Positions 10,842 through 23,700 of a DNA stretch of 64,000 nt are shown one piece after another. Source of the DNA: Stromatinia cepivora (Eukaryota; Ascomycota; Leotiomycetes; Helotiales; Sclerotiniaceae); NCBI GenBank assembly GCA_014898415.1, contig RCTD01000021.1, positions 496,001 to 560,000 of the forward strand. The letters are read 5' to 3'. Position numbers and translations under genes: made by a program. Each line of letters begins with the position of its first letter. Position 1 is the stretch's first letter. The notes under the pieces were generated by a model. That model was not told the origin of the DNA. It saw only the letters and a list, made by a program, of their open reading frames with translations, and did not search any database.

Positions 10842-12126
10842 GTTGTACGGCGTTTTACCAATGCCGGGGTGTATACCACGTCTCAAAACTTCGCTTACCT
10901 ATAGGAGGCGATGCTATTTCCTGTATTGTTGGTCTTTTATTGGAATCCGGAGATACTATCTCTTCAATGCCTGATACATTGAAACGAAAACCTTCACCTC
11001 ATACGTTGTGTTACATTTTTCCGTGTTGGACGGTGACAAAGGCAGGAAAATCTAGCAAATGTGAAGGCTGTGCTGTAAATCAATTACCAATTGCGTTCAC
11101 AGTTTGTCCTGGATGTGATTTCAGCTCCCGGTTAAAATATCTATTAGGTGTCCAGACAATGCACATCTGCACAGCTGACAAAAGTGATGGGCGTCATATA
11201 GATGACGCAAAATAAGACCTACAAAGATCATGAAAAAAGTGCATGCATCAGGACCTTCTATTATTTGGGTACTCGGTTTCTCGAATACGGCTTTTAAGCT
11301 TAATGCCAAGCATATATAATCAGCGGGCGACGCAAATAATTGTAGATCTGCAGATAAGCCGCAACTAGTAATTTCATCATATAAAACGGCACAGCATTTA
11401 AATGGAACGACTTCATTAACTATTGGTACGTGCATGAGCGGTGCAGAGATGATGAACCGCATGTGTGCCTCTGAAGAATTGCTGTGGTTACTTTGAGATG
11501 GGAAGGCGTTAACATTATTCAAAGGTTGGAGACTCGTCTAGACTATTTTAGTCACCGATGTGAGGCAATTTGACCTTAAGCTTGACCCCACAAATCTGTG
11601 CGCTGGATGGTTGAACACCCTGATCTCAATTTTCAAAAAGTTCGCAGATGGTAGTCTAGTAAGCTTACATATGTGGATTTTACCTTACTAAGCGCTCCGG
11701 GCTGATGCGGCAAAGGTTGTTGGGTGGAACCGTCAGACGAATGATCTATCTCCGTAGTCTGATTTCTGAACACTCGAAATTGAAACGAACTAAATGTGGT
11801 TGGTTGGTTCGCTCGCATGTAACACACCATCTCTTGCGCGCATATATGGAAAACATCGTTTATTTTAGTATTTTCTGGCGGCGCGAGAAAGGGGATATAT
11901 CTCTCTATGTAAAGTAGAACCGAATTTTCTGTAAACGGAAGGGGGTGATGATCCCCGCGCCCGGAATGTTAGCTGTAAGACAAATTCTGCTGACTAACTC
12001 CTAGTCAGACTGCACGTATCGAGGGGCTTCGGTGATCGCAAATGTGAGACCGGTTGTTCTGCCGATTATATTGATGGAAGTTCTACTATTATACTACGTA
12101 ATAAGGCTTGTTCCTAAAAACAGCTA
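10842..12126. other. Intergenic, no gene seen
   Basis: About 1.3 kb between two convergent genes. Several frames stay open for 60-150 codons, but none shows a recognisable domain, start context or splice pattern. I see nothing that can be supported as a gene. Confidence 0.5.
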
Positions 12127-13840
12127 TCAAATAACATCCACCAAGACTCTCATGCCCTCAGAATCAAGATTTGGATGTGAAACCTGCCAATCATGCACAA
12201 AAGCCACGTCACGCTCGTCCGTATTCCACAGCTTCATGTCGAATTTTCTCACTAACGCCGCCGTCGCCAAAAGCAATTCAGCCCGTGCCAACTCGACACC
12301 CAAACACTTGCGGGCCCCCTTGCCAAAAGCCATTTGGAATCTCCGAAGCATACGACCATCTTCTCCTAACCATCGCTCAGGTTTGAAAGCGAAAGGGTCC
12401 GGAAAGACGCTTTCCGCCGTGTGGGCGCTAAGAGTCGTTGTACTAACGGGTGTGCCTCCTGGAATCGTATAGCTTTTGTTGAATTTTGCGGGGTTGGTGT
12501 CGTATTGAGATGGGGTATATGTGAGTGGTTCATAAGAAATCCGAGCTGTGCGAGCAGTAACACCAAAAGCCAGACGGTTACCTTCCTCAAGGACAGCAGA
12601 TAGGTAAGGAAGTTGCTCAAGTTGAGTCCATGTCGCGTTGTCTGGGACGGCTTTGAGTTCCTTGCGAAGTTCGGCGAGAATTCCGCTGTTACTGATGATA
12701 TGGTAAAACATCACGCTGAGGGTTTTAGCGGGGGATTCGCTGCCCGCGAGAACAAGAAGTGCGCCTTCATTTTGGAGACGCTGTAGTGATTTTTCAGATT
12801 CTGGTAAGGTAGGATTGTCCAATACAGAGTCATATACCGATCCTTTTCTTGTGGGTTGCAATGTCTTGTTGGCATTTCCAGAGGCTTTGGCTTCCATGAT
12901 TGATACTAGTTCGGCACGAACTCTCTGTGCGTACTTCATAAGCGACCGTTTGGAAAAAGTGAATGAAAGCTTACTGCAAATAAAGCAAACATATCAACTA
13001 GTCCAGGTGGCATAATCGGCCTAGTTATGGATTTGGGAAGTTTCTCGAGAAGATCCGGAATCCATGGCATATGTTTGTTTCTATGAACACCTCGTAACAG
13101 TTGATAAGTATTGCGACGGAGCGACGCAGCCTTCCTCTCATCCGCAAGATTATTGACTTCATGAGCAAATAAGAAGTTCTCAGCCATACTACAACTAGTC
13201 AGCGTGATGATTTGATGTCATGAACTTTATGAAGGTCATACTCATTAGAAAACGCAAAGAACACGTCTGATAAATTCAATGGTGACCTATCTACAGCATG
13301 AGCAGAAATCACGTTAAAAAGCTGTTGTACTTTCTCAGTGATCAATGGCTCCAAATAGAGAACATTTCTTTTACTAAAGAACGGAACTAAAGCTTCACGA
13401 CGTTTTTTGTGGGTATCGAAAGACACTGTCGAACCAACACCTCCAGGAACCCGTAGTTGCTTCATATTTCGAGCATACTTATCCCTTCTGAATGATGAGG
13501 GAGCGTATATCGTATCAAGAAAGCCAACATCATTAACATGAACCTCATCTGGGGTGATACGGATAATTGGACCTGGACAGACAATAGTTTAGCATTAATC
13601 ATTTTTGCGCACAGTTGTGATACCCGACGAACCGTATATTTGATGAAGTTTCTTGATATGAAAGACGTATTGTCCTGGCTTGATTACGTCAAAGTAAAAT
13701 TCGTACCACCATGTAAGTGCTGCCAGCTTAGGCCCCGGAATGTGTCTCAATGGATGAAAGTAGAGTCTGTAGATTGCTCCTGTTGCCACTGATAGCAACA
13801 CCACAGCCAATATTGTTTCTATGATCTTGGAAACTACCAT
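12127..13840 (-). CDS. Cytochrome P450 monooxygenase
   Basis: Four minus-strand exons (13840-13633, 13572-13242, 13188-12975, 12924-12127), introns of 60, 53 and 50 nt, giving 516 residues, normal for a microsomal P450. An alternative in-frame ATG at 13879 would add 13 residues. The last acceptor could instead sit 9 nt earlier (ending at 12934). An N-terminal membrane anchor is followed by the HPLRHIPGP proline-rich hinge. The I-helix region reads [12 protein letters not shown], the ExxR motif is EGNR, the PERF-type motif is FKPERW, and the haem loop [10 protein letters not shown] carries the axial Cys. It is convergent with the third UstYa-like gene and divergent from the SAT4-like gene. Position at the edge of the precursor/UstYa group suggests it tailors the peptide, but it could serve another pathway. 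Substrate unknown. Confidence 0.92.
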
Positions 13841-14693
13841 GATGAAAATTGCAGGTAATGAGTTCGAAGTTGCTAGCAATTCTTTAAGTTATTGTGGTGT
13901 GATCGCGTCAGTTCGTAATTAAGGTAATTCAGACCGTTACCTACAAGCAGCACACCCTTGGCATCAACAGTTTGTTGACAGATTAACTCACTGAGAGATA
14001 AATTGCTCTACTGTACTAGCCGAAGAACAACAGGTAGAGGCTCTTAACGATCATATCAAATAGTTGTAAAATTCGAGGTTACTTGCTTACACCATCTGTC
14101 TGTCTCTCATAAAATACTCGGAACAATTCTGGGATTACTTTTGCGGCCCGTAATGCACCTACGCCTGATTGGTAGGTTGGATCTCGTTTTAGGCTAAAAA
14201 ATGCCCATACCTAATGCATGTAGCCATATACAGAAGGTATTATCCAAGGATTCATGGGGGGTTTTATGGATTAGCGTGTCTGTTGCAGCAATTTAGATCG
14301 GCATGTATTTCTCTCTTTCTTACACACCTATTCTATTTTTCGTTCACAATGAAACAAATCATCTTATCTGACATCCAGGATGTTTTTAGAAGGCCAGGTT
14401 CTGTTGAAATATGCAAAGGAGATATTTCAGTTCGGTGTGGCACACTTCATTTTCATGAGGCGTGAAATCTTCAATGTACCACACACCCTCTTTCCCTACA
14501 GTATAAAATCCTTTTAATGAGGAGGATTCCGTAAGCTGTGTGTCAGACGGTGCTCGTATCCGGCGCAGAATCACCACAACGGATCTGTTTGTAAAATTGA
14601 TCTAATATTCGAACGCTTGCTCCCTTGTGCAAAGCATCAGCGCTCAGTAATTTAGTACTATTCACCACATCCACGTGTACTACAGGAAACACC
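13841..14693. promoter_or_regulatory. Intergenic region between divergent P450 and SAT4-like genes
   Basis: 853 bp between two divergent start codons, holding both promoters. No RNA gene or other coding frame is convincing. No specific binding site recognised. Confidence 0.4.
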
Positions 14694-16015
14694 ATGACGA
14701 CAGACAATTATGCCAATCCTGCTGCGATTTATTTTATATCTATCTTTTTTCCCATTCTAGGTTCAACCGCAGTCGCTTTACGGTTTTATACGCGGAGACA
14801 GAAAAAGACATTGTTATGGTATGATGACTGGTTGATTCTCCCAGCGTTGGTAAGGGTCTACTCTGGAACTTTTGTCGTATAATAAAATTAACCTTTTCCC
14901 AGGGCCTGGAGTTTGCGATGGCAGCGTTACTTCTATGGGCCACTGCAAAAGGGTCTATGGGACGACATCTTCCGCCACCATCAGTGCCAGGCCCAGCAGG
15001 CTATCTATCTTCTACTTCCCCTCAGCAAGTCAGACTTTCTCAAACCCAGTACTACCTTGACTGGATCGCAGCATTTCAATTCGGCTTTGTCAAGCTCAGC
15101 ATTCTTTTCTTCTACCAGAGAATCTTCGCCAACTCCCTGGTGGGTCGAAATGCCATGGGGATCGCCACAAATATTGCGATAATTCTGACCGTAATCTGGA
15201 CTTTGGCCTTTGGAATTGCTGCCATTTTACGTTGTGGATCGACGCCTCACTACATATGGACCAGTTTGATATCCGCTGGACAGCATTGCGGTGGCCATTT
15301 ATATCTGCTCCATATTCTGAAGGCTTCGACAATATCTGATTTCATAATGGATATTCTTATCTGGTGCCTCCCTGTTCCAAAAATATGCGCAACAAGTTAT
15401 CTCGATCATTTATAGGACGGACAAGAAAGGCTAACCCGGATTCAGATTTGGACATTGCATATGAGTACTTCTCGAAAGATTGCCATTTCATCGGTATTTC
15501 TTGTTGGTCTCATGTGAGAACTCTGCTATTTGGCATAGGACGTTACTGACATTCCCATAGTACCATCGGAAGCTCAGCCGCAAGATTGGCCGTTTACTGG
15601 AAATTCATCGTGAGAGGCATTGAAAACTCCAATGGTGAAAGTACGTAGTCCTTGCAGTCCTTGAGCCTGTTGAACTTTCGTTATCATCTGCTAATATGTG
15701 CCAGAAATTATCACTCTCTACGAGTTCTGGACAATGATTGAAGGAGGTCTTGGACTCATCGTCTCATGTATACCTTCTATTCGCCCAACGAAGGGCGGCT
15801 CTTCTGGCGCACTCCTCAGTGGTATCAAAAGTGCATTCACCTTACGATCCATACGATCCAAATCAAGTCTCGAAAGAAAATGGTCTGAGCCATCCGCAGA
15901 ACAGCAAAATCAAAGTCCATCATATTCATTGGAAATGGATCAAAACCGATTAAAAGCAGCGCACATCCATGAGACCCATCTGTCCACTAAAGTTGTGAGT
16001 GGCTCACAAGTTTAA
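14694..16015 (+). CDS. SAT4/PTH11-like seven-helix membrane protein, possibly disrupted
   Basis: Belongs to the fungal rhodopsin/SAT4 (PTH11-like) integral membrane family. Five exons restore the family sequence: 14694-14849, 14903-15382, 15446-15513, 15561-15640, 15705-16015 (364 residues). Conserved pieces include ALRFYTRR, YDDWLILPAL, DWIAAFQFGFVKLSILFFYQRIF, MDILIWCLPVPK, IWTLHMSTSRKIAISSVFL and ITLYEFWTMIEGGLGLIVSCIPSIRP. The second intron (15383-15445) has a good branch site and CAG acceptor, but its donor reads ATATGC instead of GTATGC. Without splicing, a stop follows 12 codons later (15416-15418). After the stop at 16013-16015 the same frame stays open for another 92 codons, so the stop may also be new. 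I read it as a gene damaged recently by transition mutations, or one with a rare non-canonical intron. Ligand unknown. Confidence 0.75.
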
Positions 16016-17666
16016 AACCCCGTATGGGATGTGCAAGTCGAGTGGAGGGGCTTTCATATGCAGGACTTCGGTGTACATGGTATGGAACAAAAGGGTGTTC
16101 ATATGATATATGAAGTTGATTCCTTTCTCTCAAAGGGAGTACCTCAACCTTGGGTCAAGTTAGTTCGAAGATTCTTCAATCTTCAAACTGCTCAAAAAAG
16201 ATTCGGGTGTTTAGAGTCTCAACTCAGCCTTCATAAAATCTTTCTGCATGTAGGCAGATTCTTTTCTCTCAAGATTATCTCAATTAGGGATTGACTGGTT
16301 TCTATTTTGTGTGGAACGTATAGCTTCTGTTCTTTCCATTTCTATGACTGGTTCAAGTGGAGGTTAGCTTCACCCAATCATTAGATTAGTATAGCGGGTC
16401 AGGAAGAAGTAAATAATAGCAAGCTGCCTCCGTTTTCCAATGCTAGTATCCAATGTCTATGTGATGATAAATAAAAATGATGTTGTCGTTTTCGCAGAAA
16501 GCAACTACTTTCCCACCACATCCGTTTGGTTTCTTGGCCATCTTCTCCATACTTGAAGCGCAGAATTGATTGATACGCTTGTATCTGGTAGAAGTTCCAG
16601 GCCAGACAGATTTAGGAGTGTGTATAGATTTTGTGAAATTGAGGTATTAAACAATCAGCTAGCTCTTCAACAATTGAAGTTCTGTGGCCGAAACGATTTA
16701 TGTGAGAATTCGGGAATGAAGTATTGTGAATAAAAACGAAAGGGTATTCTGGCGTTGGCATTTCAATCGAAAAGAGTTATCCCTGGTTCTCTTATGTGTC
16801 GTTTGCGAGGGGTGGTGTTGGGTTGAGGCTGGCATGGTTTGTGCTAGGTTTTTGAGATGGGGGATCAACAAGGATGCGATATGAGCAGAAGAAAACATCA
16901 ATACGCAACAGGCACCATTCCTCAAGTACCTCACTCGAGATCCCAAGCCCATTCAACCAAGTCCCCAATGGATACTTAGTTGCTGTCTATCAACTAAATC
17001 AGCCTTGTTGCGGCCTTCAAGTTGAAGGTATGAAAATGCTTGATTGTTGCGACTGGCTCCTTCGTTTCGAAATCTATATCGATTTCTAGACCATCGGTCG
17101 AATTCATAAGGCTCAACATCACCGTCAGATGAAGATACGATCTATAGCGAGTGGCTCATATGTCGATCATAGGATTCGCTTCACATCTGAGGGATGTGTG
17201 GTTTGGTAGGATCACCTCAACTTTTGCGGTGTGTGTAAGCGCTATTGGAAGTCCTTGTCAAAGTGCTCGCTTCAAGCTGTTGGATTTCGATTGTGTGCGC
17301 TTAAAATATTGTATACAGTAGCGGGATGCCTGCTCGGACCGGGAGTTGATTTGTGATGCAAAATTTCACGCCGACTTTGAATAAGCGGACGGATAACCAC
17401 AGCGGGTGGAAATAGGGGCGGGGGTCAGCTCGTAGCCGACTAACCGTTCTTAAACGCACCACTCTCATTCTCGATAGGACCTCACTCTTATTTGAAACGT
17501 AAGGGCACAGCTTTACGTCAAGAATTGGAGCAACTCCCGCGGACACTCAACCATGATTGAAGAGTTTCGGGTTTAAAAGGTGGGTATCGATAACGAGGCT
17601 CGACGGTATCTTCCAACGCCCAAGCCAAGGAAGCATCAACCTTCTCATGAACTATCTACAACGGAA
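16016..17666. other. Intergenic, possible lost 3' coding end at its start
   Basis: 16016-16294 continues the reading frame of the SAT4-like gene after its stop and may be former coding sequence. The rest shows no gene I can support. Confidence 0.35.
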
Positions 17667-18470
17667 ATGAGCTCTAGTATTACGCGTTCGCGATACGGTG
17701 GTAGCAAAGTCCGTTTGGGTTGCATTCTTGGCAGAAACGGCGCGTTTATTAAGCTTATTTTAAGTTAAAGCACGACGCTTAAAATGTGACGAAGGCAGGC
17801 CTGCATGTCGACAATGTCTTAAAACCAAACGAACCTGTGAAGGATTGTGCCTCCTTTGTCTGCATCCGCTTCCGAAAGCGGGCTCCTCAAATTCGTCGTA
17901 TACTCAGCTTCCACGGCTGCTGACACACCAAATCTTCTGCCCGATATCACGGTAGAGATGCTTTAACTTCTTTCGGCTTCGAACGGCGATGGAGTTAGCG
18001 GGGCCGTCCGGTGCGGATCTTTGGCCTTCTATTTGACTACAGACGGCACATGCCAAATCTGCCCTCTTAATGCTGTTGTTGCTTTGAGAGCTCTCTATGA
18101 AAGTTTGGGGCGTTCGAAAGATGCTCGTGCATCCGATTCGAATTATGCCTTGGCTTGGGATTTTTTACCTCCACCAATTCAAAACATAGTTGATTATGCC
18201 GAAATGATTCCCCCAGTAGATACAGAAACATTCCTAATGACAGAGGCACACCACCAACCTTTCATTGTCATCGCTTCTTCCTTACACCCCTCTATTTAGT
18301 CTCCATCAGATGTTTAGATCCACAAACGCGTCGTCGAGCTTTGCATGTTCTTGAAAATTGTGACCGAAAAGAGGGACTTTAGGATAGTTAAGCATGCTCC
18401 AGAATCTCTAAGCATATCATAGAGATTGAAGAAGGGGCTGCGATTGGAGTAATGAAGAACAGTAGCGTGT
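17667..18470 (+). pseudogene. Decayed Zn2Cys6 transcription factor
   Basis: Pieces of one fungal regulator appear in order but in different frames. A basic start (MSSSITRSRYGGSKVRLGC) at 17667 precedes the second half of a binuclear zinc cluster at about 17767-17840 (KARRLKCDEGRPACRQC, then LKTKRTCEG), whose last four Cys are correctly spaced. Further on come a LRTAMELAGPSGADLW segment near 17975 and NAVVALRALYESLG near 18070. Near 18318-18465 there is a C-terminal piece (LDPQTRRRALHVL, EGL, IIEIEEGA) with TAG where the family has Trp and another stop two codons later. The first Cys pair is not intact. Frameshifts plus TGG-to-TAG changes mean it cannot make a full protein. Its position beside the peptide cluster suggests a former pathway regulator; that is inference. 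Confidence 0.72.
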
Positions 18471-19509
18471 TCCTAAATCTGGTTGCTGGATCCTGTAAGT
18501 GGCGGAATAGATACTGGAAAAGTTCAGGGTTAGAGAATGGATCGGCAAATTTGGGTAGAACGAGTCGGAGTAGTCAAGTGTAAACATGGACGGGTTTGGT
18601 ACGTGTTACACTATGAATGACGAGGTATCAAAAGTTTTTGGGCGAACTACTTGTGTATCTGAGCATTTAATAGTATTGATGAGTGGTGATATCAGCTGTG
18701 AGCATCCTTGTACATAGAAATAGAAGTAACGGAGCTGGTACCGCTGTGTACAAGAGAAATTCAAAGCATTACAGTCGCGGATAGACATGCAGGACTTCGG
18801 AACTTCTCCAGAAGATTTAAGTGCGATACAAAGACTCCAGCATCATTGGAGGGAAATGCAAACGTCAAGCAGTGGCCAGAACTCATTCCTAGCCTGGATG
18901 GCAATCACCTTTGGAGATCACCAACCATCCTTCAATGTATGCAATACCATACGATAAAGAAAATGTAGACTGCATGAAGCTCAACTCGCACCGTAATTCT
19001 TAAACAAATAGAGCTGTGGAAAAAAACTGAGCCGGCGAGTCGTACGACGAGATGGTAGAACATCTCTTTGATATGACATAGTTGGTATGAAGATAAATGG
19101 CAGGACTTCGTGGTACAGTCATACAAGAACGAGAACAATTAATCAGCTGTAATTACCCGCAGCTTGAGAGAACTTAAGCCAATTAATTATGTTGTGACAT
19201 GGATAAATACGGACAATGGTCTGTTCAAAATAATTGCCTCATTATCAAGCCAGTTTGTGCATCAGTCAGATTCGACAAGACCTTGAATAAATTCATCCGG
19301 GTGAGAATTCGCCCGCTAAATTCCTTCGGCTGAAAAGTCTTCCGGAAGACATGCAACAAAAAAATATTCAGAAAACGAAAAAGTGAAGCTAGGACAGATA
19401 AGTCTAGAAGCAATTAAGTACGTTGTTGCGTGTGCTAAGTCTGCACTCGTAAAACGTGGCAAGGGAGTAATGAGTAGATGGGACCTAAGTACCTAAGCCG
19501 GGCGATTGG
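18471..19509. other. Intergenic, no gene seen
   Basis: Moderate-GC sequence up to the sharp start of the AT-rich island. One 86-codon open frame (18708-18968) has no domain I recognise and is not called. Confidence 0.45.
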
Positions 19510-22500
19510 CTGTTTGTTTTTATTTCAAATATATTTATTTTGAGTTTTAATTTAATAGATGAATTTATTTGTATTTAGATTGATTGGTTTTCAATTAAAC
19601 TTTTTATTTTATTTTTCGTTATTGATTTTCAGATAAAATATAATTGAAAGAAGTAAATTCAATATCAAAAGAAATTCTTGGAATATTTTATAATGATTTA
19701 GTTATAAATGGGGATATTAAGATAAAAGATTCTGATGATAATATATTGGGATTTGTTTTTAATAAATTTATTATTTTATTTTTAATTGTTTTTTAAAAAA
19801 TCTCTTTTGAATTTATTTTTCTTTAATCAAAGTATTAATATTAATAACAAAAATATATATAGAATTATAAAAATTTTCGAAATATTTATAAATAGATCGA
19901 AGTATTTATCGATTAAGTATACTTTATAAAATTATTTATTTTTAATAAAAATATTGAAATTCTTTTTTTAAAAATAATTATTTTTATATTTAAAAAGAAA
20001 TTTATATTTATAATAATCATTATAAAATTTTTAGTTCTTTATAAATATCGATTTAAATTAATATAAATATTATTTGATAAAATTGATTTTATTACATGGT
20101 ATAAAGATTAGATTATAGTTTATATTAAAATATAAAATGAAATTATTATCAATAATTTTATATAAATAATTAATATTAAAATGTTTTCAATTTAGATAAA
20201 TATTATAATTATATAAATTAAAATAAATAATCAATTTGGATTATTTAATTTCTTTTTTAAACAATTCGAAAATATTTTTAAAGGATTAATTTTTCAGAGT
20301 TTAATCGTTTCGAAAATTAAAGAAAGAATATATTCTATATTTATTTCTTTTCAAAATAATAAAAGTTTTAAAGAATGAAAAAAGTTCTAATCTATAAATA
20401 ATCAAAAGATGAAGAAAATCTAGGAATATCTTTATAAAATTGAAATTGATTGAAAAAATAGATTTGGATATAATTATATTATAAATAAATAAAAAGTTTT
20501 AGAATTAATTTATTATTTAAATAATTTTTTAAAATCTTTATAATAATCAAATAAAGGTTTATTTTATAATTATAAAAGTTTATTATCTTTTCAATAATAT
20601 TTTATTTAATAATTGTAATATTTTTCTTTGAAATGATTATCAATATCGATCTTCTGATTCTAATAATTTTATTAAAATAAGTATTTCAAATTTCCAAATT
20701 CTAGAGTATAGAATTTATATTATTAAAAAGATTATCAAAAAAAGGATTATTCCAACAATGATTTTATTTTGAATAATATAATATTAATTCCTGATTTTTA
20801 TATTAATATTGTTTCGAAAATTTGATTAGAAAAAGTTAGCTTATAATTTTCAGAATATAATTCTACTTTTTGTAAAAAAGATTATATTAATAATATTATA
20901 ATTATTTAATATATTTATATTGAAAATCTTATATTTTTAGAATACAAATTATTTTTTATTTATTTGAATATTTTTTTTATTTATTCTTATAAATAATTCT
21001 TTTATAATATATTCAATAATGAATTATAAAATAAATAAAACATTTCATCGATCTTGTAATCTATCTTTTCCAAAAGAAAATATAAATGAATTATAATATA
21101 AATATTTAAAATATCTAAAAAAGCTTTCGAATATTTAGTATTTGTAATATAAAATATTAAAATAAAAGATATTATTTATTCCGAATATATAAATTATATT
21201 CATATATATATAAAACAAATCATTTTATATATATCAAATGATTATTAATTAATTTAATTATTCTATAAAATCCAATAGAATTTTTTCGATTTCAATAAAG
21301 GTTATAATAGTATATTATAACTTTTATTAATCAAAGAAATATATAATAGTAAGATCTTCTTATATTTAATCTATCGAAAAATATATAATGAAATCTTTAT
21401 AATTATTTAAAACTTTGTAGTATAAGTTTATTATAAATATAATTTAATAATTATAAAGATCAAATAAGATAATGATATATTTGTTATTAAGATTATAAAA
21501 GTAATATTATTTGAAAAATAAATTGAATAAAAGGATATTGAATTTGAATTTGAATTATTTTCTTTTTATATATATAAATTTAATAAAAAATCAAAATATA
21601 TAGAATAAGAAATAATTACAAAACAAATCAAAATATAAATTATAATAGATTTATCAAATAGATTTTGAATAGAAATAATACAAATTGTTATTTATTTATA
21701 TAATATAAATCCTTCGAAAATTAAATTCTTTAAATCTTTTAATACGATATTTGATATATAGTTTTATAATTATTTTTATAAAATCAATCTTTTATTTGTA
21801 AAGAAAATATTTAATGATCTTTATTTTAATTAGAATAAGATTTATAAATATAGATATCGAATGTATTTTTTGAATAAAAATAGAGAAATTAAGGTGAATA
21901 GAAAATAATACAAAAACAACCCCCGAACATATATTAGATATTTGATAGGTTATATTTTAGGTATATTAATTTATTATATATGGATATCCAAATTTGACAA
22001 AATTATTATTATTCGAAATATTATATTCAATAAAGATTTCATTTATTATAGAAATTCTATTAATTAATTAATTAATCGATATTTATATTATAAAGAAGTT
22101 TAAATAGTTTATTAGAGTTTTAAATATATAAGGTTATATTGAAATAAATAAAGCGATTATTCATAATAAAAATAATCAAAATGATTTCATATATTTATTC
22201 ATTTTTATTAATCGAAAAACCCTTAATTCATTGATTAATATATTTTAAATTTATTGTTTATAAACAATTTGAATTTGAAAATATATATGGATTTAGAAAA
22301 TGATAATAAAAATAAAGAAATTGATCTAAGATTATTTAATCTATTTGATCCTTTAAATAATAACAATTAAATAAATAATAAAGACATATAAGTACTGATC
22401 AATCTTTTTATTAAAAAGATTGAAAATATCGAATCTGTTATTAAAAAATAACTATATTTTGTAGATAAAAATAATATTATTATTCAAAGGAATATCTATA

Positions 22501-23240
22501 ACAATAATTCGAATTTTGATTTTGTTAAATAAATTGATATAAAGAATATAGAATATAAGCTTATTAATTATATTATTGAAATTCTTTGTAATATATATAA
22601 AAATAATCTAAAGATTATTTTAATCGATCAATTTCAATATTCCAAAAAGAAATATAAATATTAAATTGATCAATTAAAATATCTCATAAAGGAAATCTAA
22701 TTATTAAAGAAATTATTATACTTTATATTATTATTTAATTTATTTATAGATTTATAATTTCGAATAAATATCAAAAAAACTTATATTATAAAGGTTGAAT
22801 TATTTGAGGTTCAAATTAATTCTTTTGAATTTCAATTATTCGATTTCCAATCAAAATCATTTCTTTTCAAATATTATATTTCAAAACAATCAATATATAT
22901 ATATATAAAGACAATTATATATATAATAATATTATTAAAGAAACAATCCTAATATTGAATCCCCTATTAAAATCATTATATTACAAAAGATAAACTTAAT
23001 AAAATTAAATTTTTTCAACAATTTTTATTCAATTTTTTGATTTAATTAACAAAAAAAAATTATAAAAGAATATTTTCAATTTGTAACAATTTATAATATA
23101 ATCACTATTAAAATTAAAACAAAACTATTATTATTTTTTATTTGATCTATAATTAATAAATTATAAATAATATCATTTTCTCCAATTTATATATTTATAA
23201 CTCTTAAATTATCTTATTTTTATTATCAATTAAAAGATCA

Positions 23241-23301
23241 TTAAATAAAATATTAATTTAAATAAAATATTAATTTAAATAAAATATTAATTTAAATAAA
23301 A
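23241..23301. repeat. Short 17-bp tandem repeat
   Basis: Three and a half copies of a unit close to AAATAAAATATTAATTT, nearly identical. A local tandem array inside AT-rich DNA. Confidence 0.75.
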
Positions 23302-23408
23302 TTATAATTTTGAAATTAATAATCTTGAAATTAAAAAAAACCTAATATAAAATCGATTTTGAATCAAAACCTGTAAAACCAATCTCTTTTCAATAAATAT
23401 TTGTATAC

Positions 23409-23700
23409 TGTGAAAGAGGTAGGTCGAGATATATACGTCCCGATAATACACTGCAAGGAGGGAATGGGAATTAGAACTGATCAGATTATATTATAGAGGT
23501 TTCAAATAATAGAATTAGTAGATTTAAATAATAGTTTGAATTGTATATAAATAATAAACAAAAAGATTAATGAAAAAACGATTGATTTTTTTAAAAAGAA
23601 AGGAATAGAATCTTCTCTTATATTTAATTACAAAGACTTATGTGATTATATGATTATGAATTAGTTACGCATCAGATCTTGATATCCCAACTTTCTTATA
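23409..23700. mobile_element. Solo LTR, family A, copy 1
   Basis: 292 bp starting TGTGAAAGAGGTAGG and ending CTTTCTTATA (CTCACA in the other copy). It matches 31537-31828 at the same length. The 4-bp sequence ATAC flanks both sides (23405-23408, 23701-23704), consistent with a target duplication. It is more AT-rich than copy 2, with the excess due to C/T and G/A changes. Confidence 0.75.

Noticed and set aside
18708..18968. 86-codon open frame downstream of the dead regulator
   Set aside because: No recognisable domain, no splice partners; could not be connected to the pseudogene.
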